Shown one piece after another: positions 54,632 to 62,757 of a stretch of 64,000 bases of DNA (positions within the stretch are counted from its first letter, which is position 1; each line of letters starts with the position of its first letter). The translations under genes were made by a program, and so were the position numbers. The notes under the pieces were generated by a model. It saw only the letters and a program-made list of their open reading frames with translations, was not told the origin of the DNA and ran no database searches. Source of the DNA: Frigidibacter sp. RF13 (GTDB lineage Bacteria > Pseudomonadota > Alphaproteobacteria > Rhodobacterales > Rhodobacteraceae). The stretch is taken from contig NZ_JAPNUE010000002.1 of assembly GCF_026626305.1 (NCBI RefSeq), forward strand, positions 372,001-436,000, in the 5' to 3' direction.

Positions 54632-55230
54632 GCCGCCATCCGGTCCGCCAGTGCCCTGAGGATACGCGCGGTCGCGCCCCAGATGTAATAGGGACCATAG
54701 GGAACCGTGAAATAATGCCGCCGCTGCCCGCGCCAGAGCCGCGATTCGACCCGGAAATGCGCGGGATCGGCGAGATGGGTGTAGGGGACGGCAAAGACCT
54801 CCTCGACTTCTTCCTCCTGCGGGCGGGGGGCGAAATCAGGGTCTATTTCGGCCAGAACCGGGGTCACGGTGAAACCGGTGACGGTTTCATGGGGTGCGAG
54901 CGCGCCGATGATCCGTGCCTGCTGCGGCAATAGGCCGATCTCTTCCTCGGCCTCGCGCAGCGCGGCACGGATCAACCCGTCTTCGCCCGTACCATCAGCC
55001 GCATCGACCTTGCCGCCGGGAAAGGCGATCTGGCCGGGATGGTGCTTCAGATGCGAGGCGCGCTTGGTCAGGATCACGCGATCGCGCTGAAACCCCACGA
55101 GTACCGCCGCCGGGCGCAAGAGGCGCCCCTCGGGCAGGACGGTGCCGGGGTTCAGGTCATAGTCCGACGTGTCGCGCCCTGGCCGGGCGATCGCCTGCCC
55201 GAGCCGTATGGCGAGGTCAGAGGGCGGCAC
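54628..55230 (-). CDS. CoA pyrophosphatase (Nudix hydrolase)
   Basis: A 200-residue Nudix protein that cleaves coenzyme A and derivatives to 4'-phosphopantetheine and 3',5'-ADP. LLRPAAVLVGF and ILTKRASHLKHHPGQIAFPGG give the CoA-specific NuCoA-like lead-in, and the Nudix box follows (REAEEEIGL). The GTG at 55230, inside the end of hslO, is used because the helical N-terminus (PPSDLAIRLGQAI) starts there; no ATG is well placed. Confidence 0.85.
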   Translation of the reverse strand: MPPSDLAIRLGQAIARPGRDTSDYDLNPGTVLPEGRLLRPAAVLVGFQRDRVILTKRASHLKHHPGQIAFPGGKVDAADGTGEDGLIRAALREAEEEIGLLPQQARIIGALAPHETVTGFTVTPVLAEIDPDFAPRPQEEEVEEVFAVPYTHLADPAHFRVESRLWRGQRRHYFTVPYGPYYIWGATARILRALADRMAA

Positions 55231-56242
55231 CTGAGCCGCCCTCGGCACCGTCTGCGGGTGCCTTCGTTGCCTCGAATCCAAGCGTTGCGGGTTCGAACTC
55301 GTAATGCGCGCCACAGAACTGGCAATCGGCGGTGACGATGCCTTCGGGCGTCGTCATCGTGGCGATGTCCTTGGCCGAATAGATCGACAGGCTCTGGCGC
55401 ACCTTGTCGGGCGAGCAGGTGCAGCCGAAGCGAACCCCCTGCGCATCGAAGACGCGCGGGCCTTCCTCGTGGAAGAGCCTGATCAGCAGGTCGGTCGGCT
55501 GGACGGAGGGGCCGATCAGTTCAAGCTCCTCGACCGTGTCGAGGAGGAGGTTGACGCGGTTCCAGTTTTCGCCCTCCGCGCCGCCAAGAATGTCGGCGTG
55601 CGTCAGGAGCCCGCCCTCGCCCGAACCGCCATCGGCCGCGACCGAGGGCGAGGCCGATGGCATGTGCTGCAGCATCACGCCGCCGGCGCGCCAGCGTTCG
55701 CCCTCGCCGGGCAGGCGCGAGCGGCCGAAAGACAGCGCAAAGCGGGTCGGCAATTGTTCGGATTGGGCGAAATAGGTCTCGGCGCAGGCGGAAAGCGAGC
55801 CGCCGGCGATGGGTGTGATGCCCTGATAGGGCAGGTTGCCTTCGCCCTGGTCGATGAGCACGGCCATATAGCCCTGACCGATCAGGTCGAAGGGCTTTGC
55901 CTCCGGATCTATCCGCTCGGGGTCGAACGAGGCCCAGGCGCGGATCTGCGCGGGCGCGCCATCTTCGGCCGGGGCGTAGTAGTCGGTCGCGACAATCCGC
56001 GCCGGGCCGTTGCCACGGATCTGCAGCGACAGTTTCCAGCGCAGTTTCATCGTCTGGCCGATGAGTGCCGTCAGAACGGCCGCCTCTGCCACCAGAGCCT
56101 CGATCTGGGCGGGATAGTCGTGCTGGCAGAGAATCCGGTCGAGCGTGCCGTCGAGCCGCGCCACCCGGCCACGGATGTCGGACGCGTCAAGCTGGAACGG
56201 CAGGACGGTATCGTCCCAGGCAATCTCGAGGGTCGAGGACAT
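55217..56242 (-). CDS. hslO: Redox-regulated chaperone Hsp33
   Basis: A 341-residue holdase activated by oxidation. The C-terminal zinc switch is CTCSPDKV plus CQFCGAHY, so the four Cys are intact. The N-terminal core contains LTALIGQTMKLRWKLSLQIRGNGPARIVATDYY and GSLSACAETYFAQSEQLPTRFAL. ATG 56242 starts the conserved part; the longer frame upstream is not family-like. It leads the hslO-nudix-cca unit. Confidence 0.94.
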   Translation of the reverse strand: MSSTLEIAWDDTVLPFQLDASDIRGRVARLDGTLDRILCQHDYPAQIEALVAEAAVLTALIGQTMKLRWKLSLQIRGNGPARIVATDYYAPAEDGAPAQIRAWASFDPERIDPEAKPFDLIGQGYMAVLIDQGEGNLPYQGITPIAGGSLSACAETYFAQSEQLPTRFALSFGRSRLPGEGERWRAGGVMLQHMPSASPSVAADGGSGEGGLLTHADILGGAEGENWNRVNLLLDTVEELELIGPSVQPTDLLIRLFHEEGPRVFDAQGVRFGCTCSPDKVRQSLSIYSAKDIATMTTPEGIVTADCQFCGAHYEFEPATLGFEATKAPADGAEGGSGAAL

Positions 56243-56323
56243 GGAGTTCCTTGAGGGGTTTTCTTCGGGCGCGGGCCTTGGCATAGCTTGTCGGGTCAAA
56301 ATGGGCAACCTCGGGCGGATGGG

Positions 56324-56764
56324 ATGATCAGGCGGTTCGGAGAGCCGGTGGTGGCGGGGCAGGTCTATCGGCCCCGGCCAGGGGCTTACGCGGTCCTGAA
56401 GTTAGATGGGGATGTATTGCTGACCTATCAAGAGGAGCCCGACGCAGAGTTCCAACTGCCCGGCGGCGGCATTGACCCGGGCGAATCGCCTGTTCAGGCG
56501 CTGCACCGCGAGGTCTATGAGGAGACCGGCTGGACAATCGCCGCGCCGCGCCGGATCGGGACCTTCCGCCGCTTTGCCTACATGCCGGAGTATGACCGCT
56601 GGGCCGAGAAGATCTGCATGATCTACCTCGCCCGACCCGTACGCCGCATCGGCCCGCCGAAGGAGCCCGGTCACACGGCGGTCTGGGTGGGCGCGCGCGA
56701 GGCCGAGCGGCTTGTCGGCAATGACGGCGACCGGCATTTCCTGCGGCTCGCGTTCGGGTTTTGA
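56324..56764 (+). CDS. Nudix hydrolase
   Basis: A 146-residue Nudix protein. YRPRPGAYAVLKLDGDVLLTYQ precedes the Nudix box (FQLPGGGIDPGE, then REVYEETGW); the tail has AVWVGAREAERLV. The specificity is unknown; the arrangement resembles small Nudix enzymes acting on nucleoside diphosphate derivatives. It starts on the opposite strand to hslO, 81 bases away. The ribosome site (GCGGATGGG) is weak. Confidence 0.8.
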   Translation: MIRRFGEPVVAGQVYRPRPGAYAVLKLDGDVLLTYQEEPDAEFQLPGGGIDPGESPVQALHREVYEETGWTIAAPRRIGTFRRFAYMPEYDRWAEKICMIYLARPVRRIGPPKEPGHTAVWVGAREAERLVGNDGDRHFLRLAFGF

Positions 56765-56775
56765 GCCGAGACGGA

Positions 56776-56825
56776 GCGAGGGGCCAGCCCCTCGCGCTCC
56801 CCGGGATATTTGGACCACAGTGAAG
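56776..56825 (+). repeat. Intergenic GC-hairpin/GGGATATTTGG repeat, copy E
   Basis: GCGAGGGGC-CA-GCCCCTCGC hairpin (56776-56795), then CTCCCCGGGATATTTGGACC and a TGAAG end. It lies between a plus-strand Nudix gene and the convergent PP2C gene. Confidence 0.75.
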
Positions 56826-56848
56826 GGCAGGTCCGAGGCAGACGCGGC

Positions 56849-58123
56849 TCAGTCGGCGTTGGCCTTCGCACCGTCGAACTCGAAAAAGACGCCCGAGACA
56901 TCGTCGGAAAATTCGCCGCCGGTATAGTCGTTCAGATGCCAGTGCAGCGCTTCGAGGAAGGCCGCGCCCCTGAGCCCTTCGCAGCGGGCGATGAGTTTTG
57001 TAAGGCCCTCTTCGCCCAGTTGCACCTCATTGGCATCCGCGGCCTCGGTGATGCCGTCCGACATCAGGAACAACCGGTCGCCGGGGTCGAGCTGCGTCTC
57101 GATCCGGTCGTAGCTGGCGAAATCTATGAGGCCGATCGGCATGCCGCCGGTGCCGAGATATTCCACCCGTCCATCCTTGCGGATTACCGCCGGATGGGGA
57201 TGGCCCGCCTGCACCATCGCGACCTTGCCTGAGACGAGGTCGATATCGGCATAGGCCAGCGTGAAGTAATTTTCGGTCTCCATCTCCTTCAGGACGACGC
57301 GGTTGAGGGTTTCGGCGAGTTCCTCGGGCGGGCGGGCGTCGTAGATGCCGAACTCGGTGAGGACGAGGGCGAGGTTCTGTTCGGGGGAATTGCCGGAAAG
57401 ATAGCCCGCGAGCCGCGCAGTCATCAGGGCGGAGGTGATGCCGTGACCCGAAACGTCGATGGCGAAGAAGCCGATGCGGCGGGCGTTGATCGGGAAGAAG
57501 CCTACGAGATCGCCGCCGACATGGCCGGACGGCCTGAGCAGCAGGTTGACCTCGGCGCTGCCGAAATTGCGGCTGCGCTCGCGCACCAGGCTTTGCTGCA
57601 GCTTGCGTGCCTCCATCAGGTCTCGGTCGATGGAATCGTAGAGCCCCTGGAGTTCGGTAAGCGTCGAGGACAGGAGGCGGTTCTTCTCGGTCAGTTCGCG
57701 TTCGATCCTGAGGATGCGCTCGCCTGCGGCAATGCGGGCGCGCAACTCGTCGCCGCTGACCGGCTTGATCAGGAAATCGTCGGCGCCCATGTCGAGGCCA
57801 TGGGCGATCTCGGCGGTTTCGGTCTTCGAGGTCAGGAGGATGAAATAGACATACTGATCAAGCCCGAGGTCGCGGACCCGGCGGCAGAGGTCGAGCCCGG
57901 TCATGCCACTCATCATCCAGTCCGAGATCACCAGATCGGGTGCGTCTTGCGTGACGACATCCATCGCCTCTTCTGCCGATCCGACCTCAAGCACGCGGTA
58001 GCCAGCGCGCGCGAGCTGCGAGGAAAGGATCTTGCGTTGCACCCGGCTGTCATCGACCACAAGCACGGATCGCGCCGGTGCCACGGCACCTGCGCTTTCG
58101 GCTTGCGGTCGTTCGGCCCTCAT
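56849..58123 (-). CDS. Receiver-domain PP2C (SpoIIE-type) phosphatase
   Basis: A 424-residue signalling protein. The receiver domain (about 18-135) has the phosphorylated Asp in LVISDWMMSG (D68) and a LLTSKTE / FLIKPV pair; a coiled linker (about 140-185) leads to a PP2C/SpoIIE domain with GDLVGFFPI, FAIDVSGHGITSALM and FLMSDGITEA. It dephosphorylates an anti-anti-sigma-type target when switched by an upstream kinase. It resembles RbaY of Rhodobacter capsulatus in architecture. The Hpt gene lies divergent, 159 bases away. Confidence 0.87.
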   Translation of the reverse strand: MRAERPQAESAGAVAPARSVLVVDDSRVQRKILSSQLARAGYRVLEVGSAEEAMDVVTQDAPDLVISDWMMSGMTGLDLCRRVRDLGLDQYVYFILLTSKTETAEIAHGLDMGADDFLIKPVSGDELRARIAAGERILRIERELTEKNRLLSSTLTELQGLYDSIDRDLMEARKLQQSLVRERSRNFGSAEVNLLLRPSGHVGGDLVGFFPINARRIGFFAIDVSGHGITSALMTARLAGYLSGNSPEQNLALVLTEFGIYDARPPEELAETLNRVVLKEMETENYFTLAYADIDLVSGKVAMVQAGHPHPAVIRKDGRVEYLGTGGMPIGLIDFASYDRIETQLDPGDRLFLMSDGITEAADANEVQLGEEGLTKLIARCEGLRGAAFLEALHWHLNDYTGGEFSDDVSGVFFEFDGAKANAD

Positions 58124-58282
58124 TGGCTGCACGCGGTTCCCGCCTCTGACGTTCCCGACGAAACTAGGCCGGGCCGGGTTAAGACGAATTGAATGCAAAT
58201 CGGCTTTTTCGCCGCAGGGGCCTTAACGGCAGCGCAAGGGTTGGGGGCTAGGCTCGAGCGTGGATGGGAAAAGGTGGTGGCC

Positions 58283-58633
58283 ATGATCGATTGGGCAAGG
58301 GTGGGTGAATTGCGCGCCGAGATCGGCGACGAGGGATTTGCCGAAGTGGTGGAACTGTTCCTCGACGAGGTCGAGGATGTGGTGGCGCGCCTCAGGGCGG
58401 TGCCGGACCCGGCGACCTATGAGCAAGATCTGCATTTCCTGAAAGGCAGCGCCTGGAACCTCGGGTTCAGCGCTTTTGGCGCGCTCTGCCAGGATGGCGA
58501 GCGGCGGGCGGCGGGCGGGCAGGCAGGCGGTATCGACATCCCGGTGATCCTCGAAAGTTACGAGAGATCGAAGGACGTGTTCATCGACGGGCTGGGTGAG
58601 CTGGCGGCGGGGCGGCAGCCGAGCGCGGCGTAA
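58283..58633 (+). CDS. Hpt-domain protein
   Basis: A 116-residue histidine phosphotransfer protein with the phosphoacceptor His in LHFLKGSAWNLGF (H51), on a short four-helix bundle. It would pass a phosphoryl group from a hybrid kinase to a receiver domain, plausibly that of the divergent PP2C phosphatase; this pairing is inferred only from position. ATG 58283 follows AAAGGTGG; an in-frame open stretch upstream is in the shared promoter region. It ends 12 bases before convergent ilvA. Confidence 0.85.
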   Translation: MIDWARVGELRAEIGDEGFAEVVELFLDEVEDVVARLRAVPDPATYEQDLHFLKGSAWNLGFSAFGALCQDGERRAAGGQAGGIDIPVILESYERSKDVFIDGLGELAAGRQPSAA

Positions 58634-58645
58634 GACGGGGCGCCG

Positions 58646-59887
58646 TCAGATCAGGAATTCGGCAAGCGCCTGATCTTCGGTGATGTCGCGATAGTCGAAT
58701 TCCGCCGCGTCGAGTTTCGACGTCAGTTCCGCGAAACTTGTCGCCCGCTTCGTCTCGATCCCGATCAGCACAGAGCCAAAGTTGCGGGCCGATTTCTTCA
58801 GATATTCGAACCGCGCGATATCGTCATCCGGCCCGAGCATGCCCAGGAATTCCTTCAAGGCGCCGGGGCGCTGCGGCATGCGCAGGATGAAATATTTCTT
58901 CAGCCCAGCGTAACGGTTGGCGCGTTCCTTCACTTCCGGTAGGCGCTCGAAATCGAAATTGCCGCCCGAGGTCACGCAGACCACGCGCTTGCCTTTGATC
59001 CGGTCGGCGAGGCCGGGCAAAGCGTCGACGGACAAGGCGCCGGCCGGCTCCAGAACGATCCCCTCGACATTGAGAAATTCGAGCATGGTGATGCCGATCC
59101 GGTCCTCTGGCGCGAGGCGCACCTGATCGGGTGACAGATGTCTCAAACGCTCGAAGGTGCGGGCGCCGATCCGGGCGACGGCGGCGCCATCGACGAAATT
59201 GTTGATGCCTTTCAACGTGACAGGCGCACCCGCGCCGAGCGCTGCCTTCAGGCAGGCCGCGCCTTGCGGTTCGACATAGACGAATTCGGTGCGGGGTGCG
59301 GCCTCGGCGAAATAGCTGGTGACACCGGCGGCAAGGCCGCCGCCGCCCACCGGCAGGATCACCAGATCAGGGGCGCCGTCGATCTGGTCGAGCATTTCGA
59401 CGGCGACGGTGGCCTGACCCTCGATCACATCCTCGTCGTCGAAGGGCGAGAGGAAATGCGCGCCGGCCTCGTCCGCAAAGGCCTGGGCGGCGGCGAGCGT
59501 CCGGTCGAAATAGTCGCCGACGAGACGGATTTCGACACTGTCGCCGCCGAAGGTGCGGGTCTTGTCGATCTTCTGCTGCGGTGTGGTGACCGGCATGAAC
59601 ACCGTGCCCTTGACGCCGAAATGACGGCAGGCATAGGCCATGCCCTGCGCATGATTGCCCGCGCTTGCGCAGACGAAGGCAGCCTTGCCCGCCGAGATCG
59701 CTTTCCGCATGGCATTATAGGCGCCGCGCAACTTGTAGCTGCGCACGGGCGTCAGATCCTCGCGCTTGAGGTAGATCTCGGCCCCATAGCGGCTCGACAG
59801 ATGATCGTTGAGCTGCAAGGGCGTCGGATCGAACAGATCCCTCAGGGCGAGGGTGGCGGCGCGGGCGTCTGTGGCAAAGCGGGTCAT
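58646..59887 (-). CDS. ilvA: Threonine ammonia-lyase
   Basis: A 413-residue PLP enzyme that turns threonine into 2-oxobutanoate for isoleucine synthesis. The Schiff-base Lys is in VRSYKLRGAYNA, the phosphate-binding loop in ILPVGGGGLAAG, and SAGNHAQGMAYACRHF is typical. The last 90 residues (KYFILRMPQRPGALKEFL) are an ACT-like regulatory domain, so isoleucine inhibition is likely. ATG 59887 begins the conserved region. It is divergent from the ECF41-type operon. Confidence 0.93.
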   Translation of the reverse strand: MTRFATDARAATLALRDLFDPTPLQLNDHLSSRYGAEIYLKREDLTPVRSYKLRGAYNAMRKAISAGKAAFVCASAGNHAQGMAYACRHFGVKGTVFMPVTTPQQKIDKTRTFGGDSVEIRLVGDYFDRTLAAAQAFADEAGAHFLSPFDDEDVIEGQATVAVEMLDQIDGAPDLVILPVGGGGLAAGVTSYFAEAAPRTEFVYVEPQGAACLKAALGAGAPVTLKGINNFVDGAAVARIGARTFERLRHLSPDQVRLAPEDRIGITMLEFLNVEGIVLEPAGALSVDALPGLADRIKGKRVVCVTSGGNFDFERLPEVKERANRYAGLKKYFILRMPQRPGALKEFLGMLGPDDDIARFEYLKKSARNFGSVLIGIETKRATSFAELTSKLDAAEFDYRDITEDQALAEFLI

Positions 59888-59959
59888 GGCGGCATCTGAG
59901 CCGGGCGGCGGCCAAAGGCAAGCAATTTGCGCTTGTGGGCGGGTTTTCGCGCGGGGCCA

Positions 59960-59985
59960 TGTCACATTTTCGGGCGGCCTGCGTC
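59960..59985 (+). promoter_or_regulatory. ECF41-type promoter of the sigma-factor operon
   Basis: TGTCACA (59960-59966), 15 bases, CGTC (59982-59985). These are the -35 and -10 elements known for group ECF41 sigma factors. It lies 24 bases before the start of the first gene, in the correct orientation, so the sigma factor probably drives its own operon. Confidence 0.7.
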
Positions 59986-60009
59986 CTTGCATCAACGAAA
60001 GGACGGATC

Positions 60010-60384
60010 ATGCGGCTGCTTCTGTGGGGTCTGGCGCTTTATCATGGCGCAAACGGTCTTCTGATGGTCGCCGCACCGCTCGGCTGGTTCCGGGCGGTGC
60101 CGGGCGTGGCGGAAACCGGTGCGGCGAATGCGCATTTCATCGCCGATGTCGGCTGGGGCTTTCTCGCGGCGGCGACGGCTCTGGCCCTTGCGGCCCGTTG
60201 CGCCCCCGGCCGCGGGCCGCTTCTAGTAGCGGCGCTGGTGTTCCTGGGCGGCCATGCCGCGATGCATGTGCTGGACTTCTTCCACCATGTGTTCAGTGCG
60301 GCCGTGCTGCGTGACATCTTGCTGGTCCTGCTGCCGGGTCTTTTGCCGCTTCTTCCGCTTCTGAAAGGACAAGATGATGCTTAA
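60010..60384 (+). CDS. Small integral membrane protein in the ECF41 operon
   Basis: A 124-residue protein with four hydrophobic segments: LLLWGLALYHGANGLLMVAA, AHFIADVGWGFLAAATALALAA, LLVAALVFLGGHAAMHVL and LRDILLVLLPGLLPLLPLL. The repeated His (HDLDFFHH-like HVLDFFHHVF) may bind metal or quinone. AAAGGACGG gives a good ribosome site for ATG 60010. The next gene overlaps its end by 11 bases. It may sense or act on a membrane signal for the sigma factor; function unknown. Confidence 0.75.
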   Translation: MRLLLWGLALYHGANGLLMVAAPLGWFRAVPGVAETGAANAHFIADVGWGFLAAATALALAARCAPGRGPLLVAALVFLGGHAAMHVLDFFHHVFSAAVLRDILLVLLPGLLPLLPLLKGQDDA

Positions 60385-60907
60385 GCTTCTCGCGCACCGG
60401 CTGGTCGGCCGCTTCGGTCGCCGCTACGGTTATGATGTGGGTTACATGGACGAGATGATCGAGGAGGATTTCGCCGGGTTCCGGCGCTTTGCGAAGCTCG
60501 CGGGCCTGTCCTCCTACGGCTATCGCCTGCCGCCCGGGCCGCTTTTCGCGGCGAAATTCATCGCAACGCGTGCGGCTGGCTGCGGGCCTTGCGTGGATCT
60601 GGTGATCCGCATGGCGGAAGAGGCAGGCGTATCGCGCGCGGCACTATCCGCCATTGCGCGCAAGGGTGGCTTGGCCGACCCCGACATGCGGCTTGCGGCC
60701 GATTTCGCCGAAGCGGTGGTGACGAACGATGCCGCTCTGCCCGACCTGCTGGAGGCGGTCGAGGCGCGTTTCGGGCGGCGCGGGCGCACCGGCCTTGCTG
60801 TCGCCATCGCAACGTCGCAGTTCTATCCGATGGTCAAGCGGGGCATGGGTCACGCGCGGGACTGCGCCATGCTGCCGCCGGAGTTCTGTCCGGCGCAGGC
60901 GGCCTGA
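60374..60907 (+). CDS. Carboxymuconolactone-decarboxylase/AhpD-like protein
   Basis: A 177-residue all-helical protein. AKFIATRAAGCGPCVDLVIRMAEEAG resembles the AhpD core, with the redox pair C70-x-x-C73; the His that normally follows is replaced, so peroxidase-type chemistry is uncertain. ECF41 genes are characteristically next to a carboxymuconolactone decarboxylase, oxidoreductase or epimerase gene, so the context supports the call. Two start codons, 60374 and 60377, are in tandem. It is followed 2 bases later by the sigma factor. Confidence 0.75.
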   Translation: MMLKLLAHRLVGRFGRRYGYDVGYMDEMIEEDFAGFRRFAKLAGLSSYGYRLPPGPLFAAKFIATRAAGCGPCVDLVIRMAEEAGVSRAALSAIARKGGLADPDMRLAADFAEAVVTNDAALPDLLEAVEARFGRRGRTGLAVAIATSQFYPMVKRGMGHARDCAMLPPEFCPAQAA

Positions 60908-60909
60908 AA

Positions 60910-61773
60910 ATGGCGGATCGGGCCAGAATAGAGACGCTTTTTGTCCGGGAACGCCCGCGTCTCCTCCGGCTCGCCTACCGGTATCTTGGCAGTGTCAGCG
61001 ACGCCGAGGATGTGGTGCAGGAGGCTTTCCTGAAGCTCGGCAAGGCAGGCCCGGTCGACCGGCCCGAGGGATGGCTGGCGCGGACGGTGACGAATGGCGC
61101 GCTGGACCGGTTGCGGCGGCAGAAGGCACGGCGCGAAAGCTATGTCGGCCAATGGCTGCCAGAGCCTGTGGTGGAGCCTGATCTTTATGCCGCCGCCGAC
61201 CGGGAACTCGATATTTCCTTCGCCGTGATGCGCACGCTTGAGGCACTGAGTCCCCTGGAACGCGCGGCCTTCTTCCTGCACGACCTCTTCGATCAGGATT
61301 TCGAGACGATCGCCCGGACGCTGAACCGCACGCCCGCCACCTGCCGCAAGCTTGCGTCACGCGCCCGTGCGGCGGTGCGCGAAGGCCGGGCGAAACGGCC
61401 CGCGACGGCCAGCGACATAGCGGCCTTTCTGCAGGCGATATCGGATGCGGCGATCAGCGGCGATGTGGCGTCGCTCGCGGCCCGGCTCGCGGCCGATGCC
61501 GAATTGGTGTCGGACGGCGGCGGCAAGGCGCTTGCGGCGCTGAACGTGGTCAGGGGGGCCGTGCCGGTCGCGCGTTTCCTTGCCGGGATCGCGCGCAAGG
61601 CCGCGGGCGGGATCGCCGTGCGGCCGCTGACGGTGAACGGCGCCCCGGCGGTGATGATTCTGGCAGAGGGCGACAGCGGTAGCCTCATGTCCTTCGACGT
61701 CGACGGGGTAGGTGCGGTCCGGACAGTCTATATCCAGCGCAACCCCGACAAACTCGGGCTGCTTACGCCCTGA
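60910..61773 (+). CDS. ECF sigma factor, group ECF41
   Basis: A 287-residue sigma factor: sigma-2 (about 10-75, LAYRYLGSVSDAEDVVQEAF), sigma-4 (about 105-165), and a 120-residue C-terminal extension with a SnoaL-like fold. The ECF41 marks are all present: WLPEP (82-86), DGGGK (202-206) and NPDKL (278-282). In this group the extension replaces an anti-sigma factor. It lies third in its operon and overlaps the 3' end of the convergent LysR gene by 11 bases. Confidence 0.92.
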   Translation: MADRARIETLFVRERPRLLRLAYRYLGSVSDAEDVVQEAFLKLGKAGPVDRPEGWLARTVTNGALDRLRRQKARRESYVGQWLPEPVVEPDLYAAADRELDISFAVMRTLEALSPLERAAFFLHDLFDQDFETIARTLNRTPATCRKLASRARAAVREGRAKRPATASDIAAFLQAISDAAISGDVASLAARLAADAELVSDGGGKALAALNVVRGAVPVARFLAGIARKAAGGIAVRPLTVNGAPAVMILAEGDSGSLMSFDVDGVGAVRTVYIQRNPDKLGLLTP

Positions 61774-62656
61774 CGCCGCGCGCCGGGCGCCTGGGTTCCG
61801 GCTGGCGGGCGAAGGCGAAATGGTCGCGCAGGCAGGCCAGAAGGCGACGGTGCACCGGGCGGTGGCGAAAGCGCTGGTTGACGCCCGCAAAGACCGTCTG
61901 GGTGATCGGCGGCGCATCTGGGATCAGGCGGCAGGTGCGGTCGGCGGTCAGATCGGCGACCGAGCTTTGCATCACATAGGCGGTGCCGCCCATGCTGCGC
62001 AGAAGTGCCACCATCGCCGCATTCTGGCCGATCGACAGGCTCGCATCGACAAGCGTCGGGTGCAGCGCCGCATGGGCATGCGGAATCGCGTCGGAGAAGT
62101 GGGGCAGGATGTAGGTCTCGCGCCGCACTTCCTCCAACCGCTCGACCTCGGTCGAGACCATCACATAGGTCACTTCGCCGAGCGTCTCGAAATAAAGGTC
62201 GGGATGGAAGCGTGGCGAAAAGAGGATGGCGAGGTCCTCCTTGCCGGTCGTGAGGTCCGCGCACATCTGCGCTGAATAATCCGCCTCGAAGAAGAAAGCC
62301 GTGTCGGGCAGGCTCAAGCGAAAGGCGGCGATCAGATCACTGAAATGGGCATTCACCAGATCGTGCTGGATGCCGATGCGAATCGTCGCGGGGCGCGAGC
62401 CCGCGTCGCCCACCGCATGGCGCGCCTCGGTCCAGCCATGGCGCAGGCCGCGCGCGTGCGGCTCGAACCTGAGGCCCTGCAGGGTGGGTTGCGTGCCCGA
62501 CCGCGACCGGTCGAAAAGCTTCTGCCCCAGCGCCTTTTCCAGCGCGCTGATCCGGCCCGAAACGGTTGACTGCGTGACCCCCAGCCGTTCGGCGGTGCGG
62601 TTGAAGCTGCGGGTTTCGCAGAGGTCGAGGAAAGTTTCGATCAGTTCGATCTGCAT
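61763..62656 (-). CDS. LysR-family transcriptional regulator
   Basis: A 297-residue LTTR with helix-turn-helix RTAERLGVTQSTVSGRISALEKALGQ near the N-terminus and a co-inducer domain. Its start is 101 bases from the start of the divergent flavoprotein gene, and a palindromic T-N11-A box lies 12 bases before its own ATG. It is the likely regulator of that flavoprotein. The tail overlaps the sigma-factor gene by 11 bases. Confidence 0.88.
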   Translation of the reverse strand: MQIELIETFLDLCETRSFNRTAERLGVTQSTVSGRISALEKALGQKLFDRSRSGTQPTLQGLRFEPHARGLRHGWTEARHAVGDAGSRPATIRIGIQHDLVNAHFSDLIAAFRLSLPDTAFFFEADYSAQMCADLTTGKEDLAILFSPRFHPDLYFETLGEVTYVMVSTEVERLEEVRRETYILPHFSDAIPHAHAALHPTLVDASLSIGQNAAMVALLRSMGGTAYVMQSSVADLTADRTCRLIPDAPPITQTVFAGVNQRFRHRPVHRRLLACLRDHFAFARQPEPRRPARGVRA

Positions 62657-62667
62657 GGGCGCCTCTA

Positions 62668-62682
62668 ATCGGACTTTCCGAT
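62668..62682. promoter_or_regulatory. LysR-type T-N11-A palindrome
   Basis: ATCGGA-CTT-TCCGAT, a perfect palindrome that includes T-N11-A, between the LysR gene and the divergent flavoprotein gene. LTTRs classically bind such a site to repress themselves and activate the divergent gene. Confidence 0.55.
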
Positions 62683-62757
62683 CAATAATCCCCTCCGCTT
62701 CGAATTGAAAGCTTCGGCTTCGGCGGCGATACTCCGCGCGGAATTACGGAGGAAGAG

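Noticed and set aside
60589..60909. Extended start for the ECF41 sigma factor
   Set aside because: The open frame upstream lies inside the AhpD-like gene in another frame; the sigma-2 domain begins right after ATG 60910.
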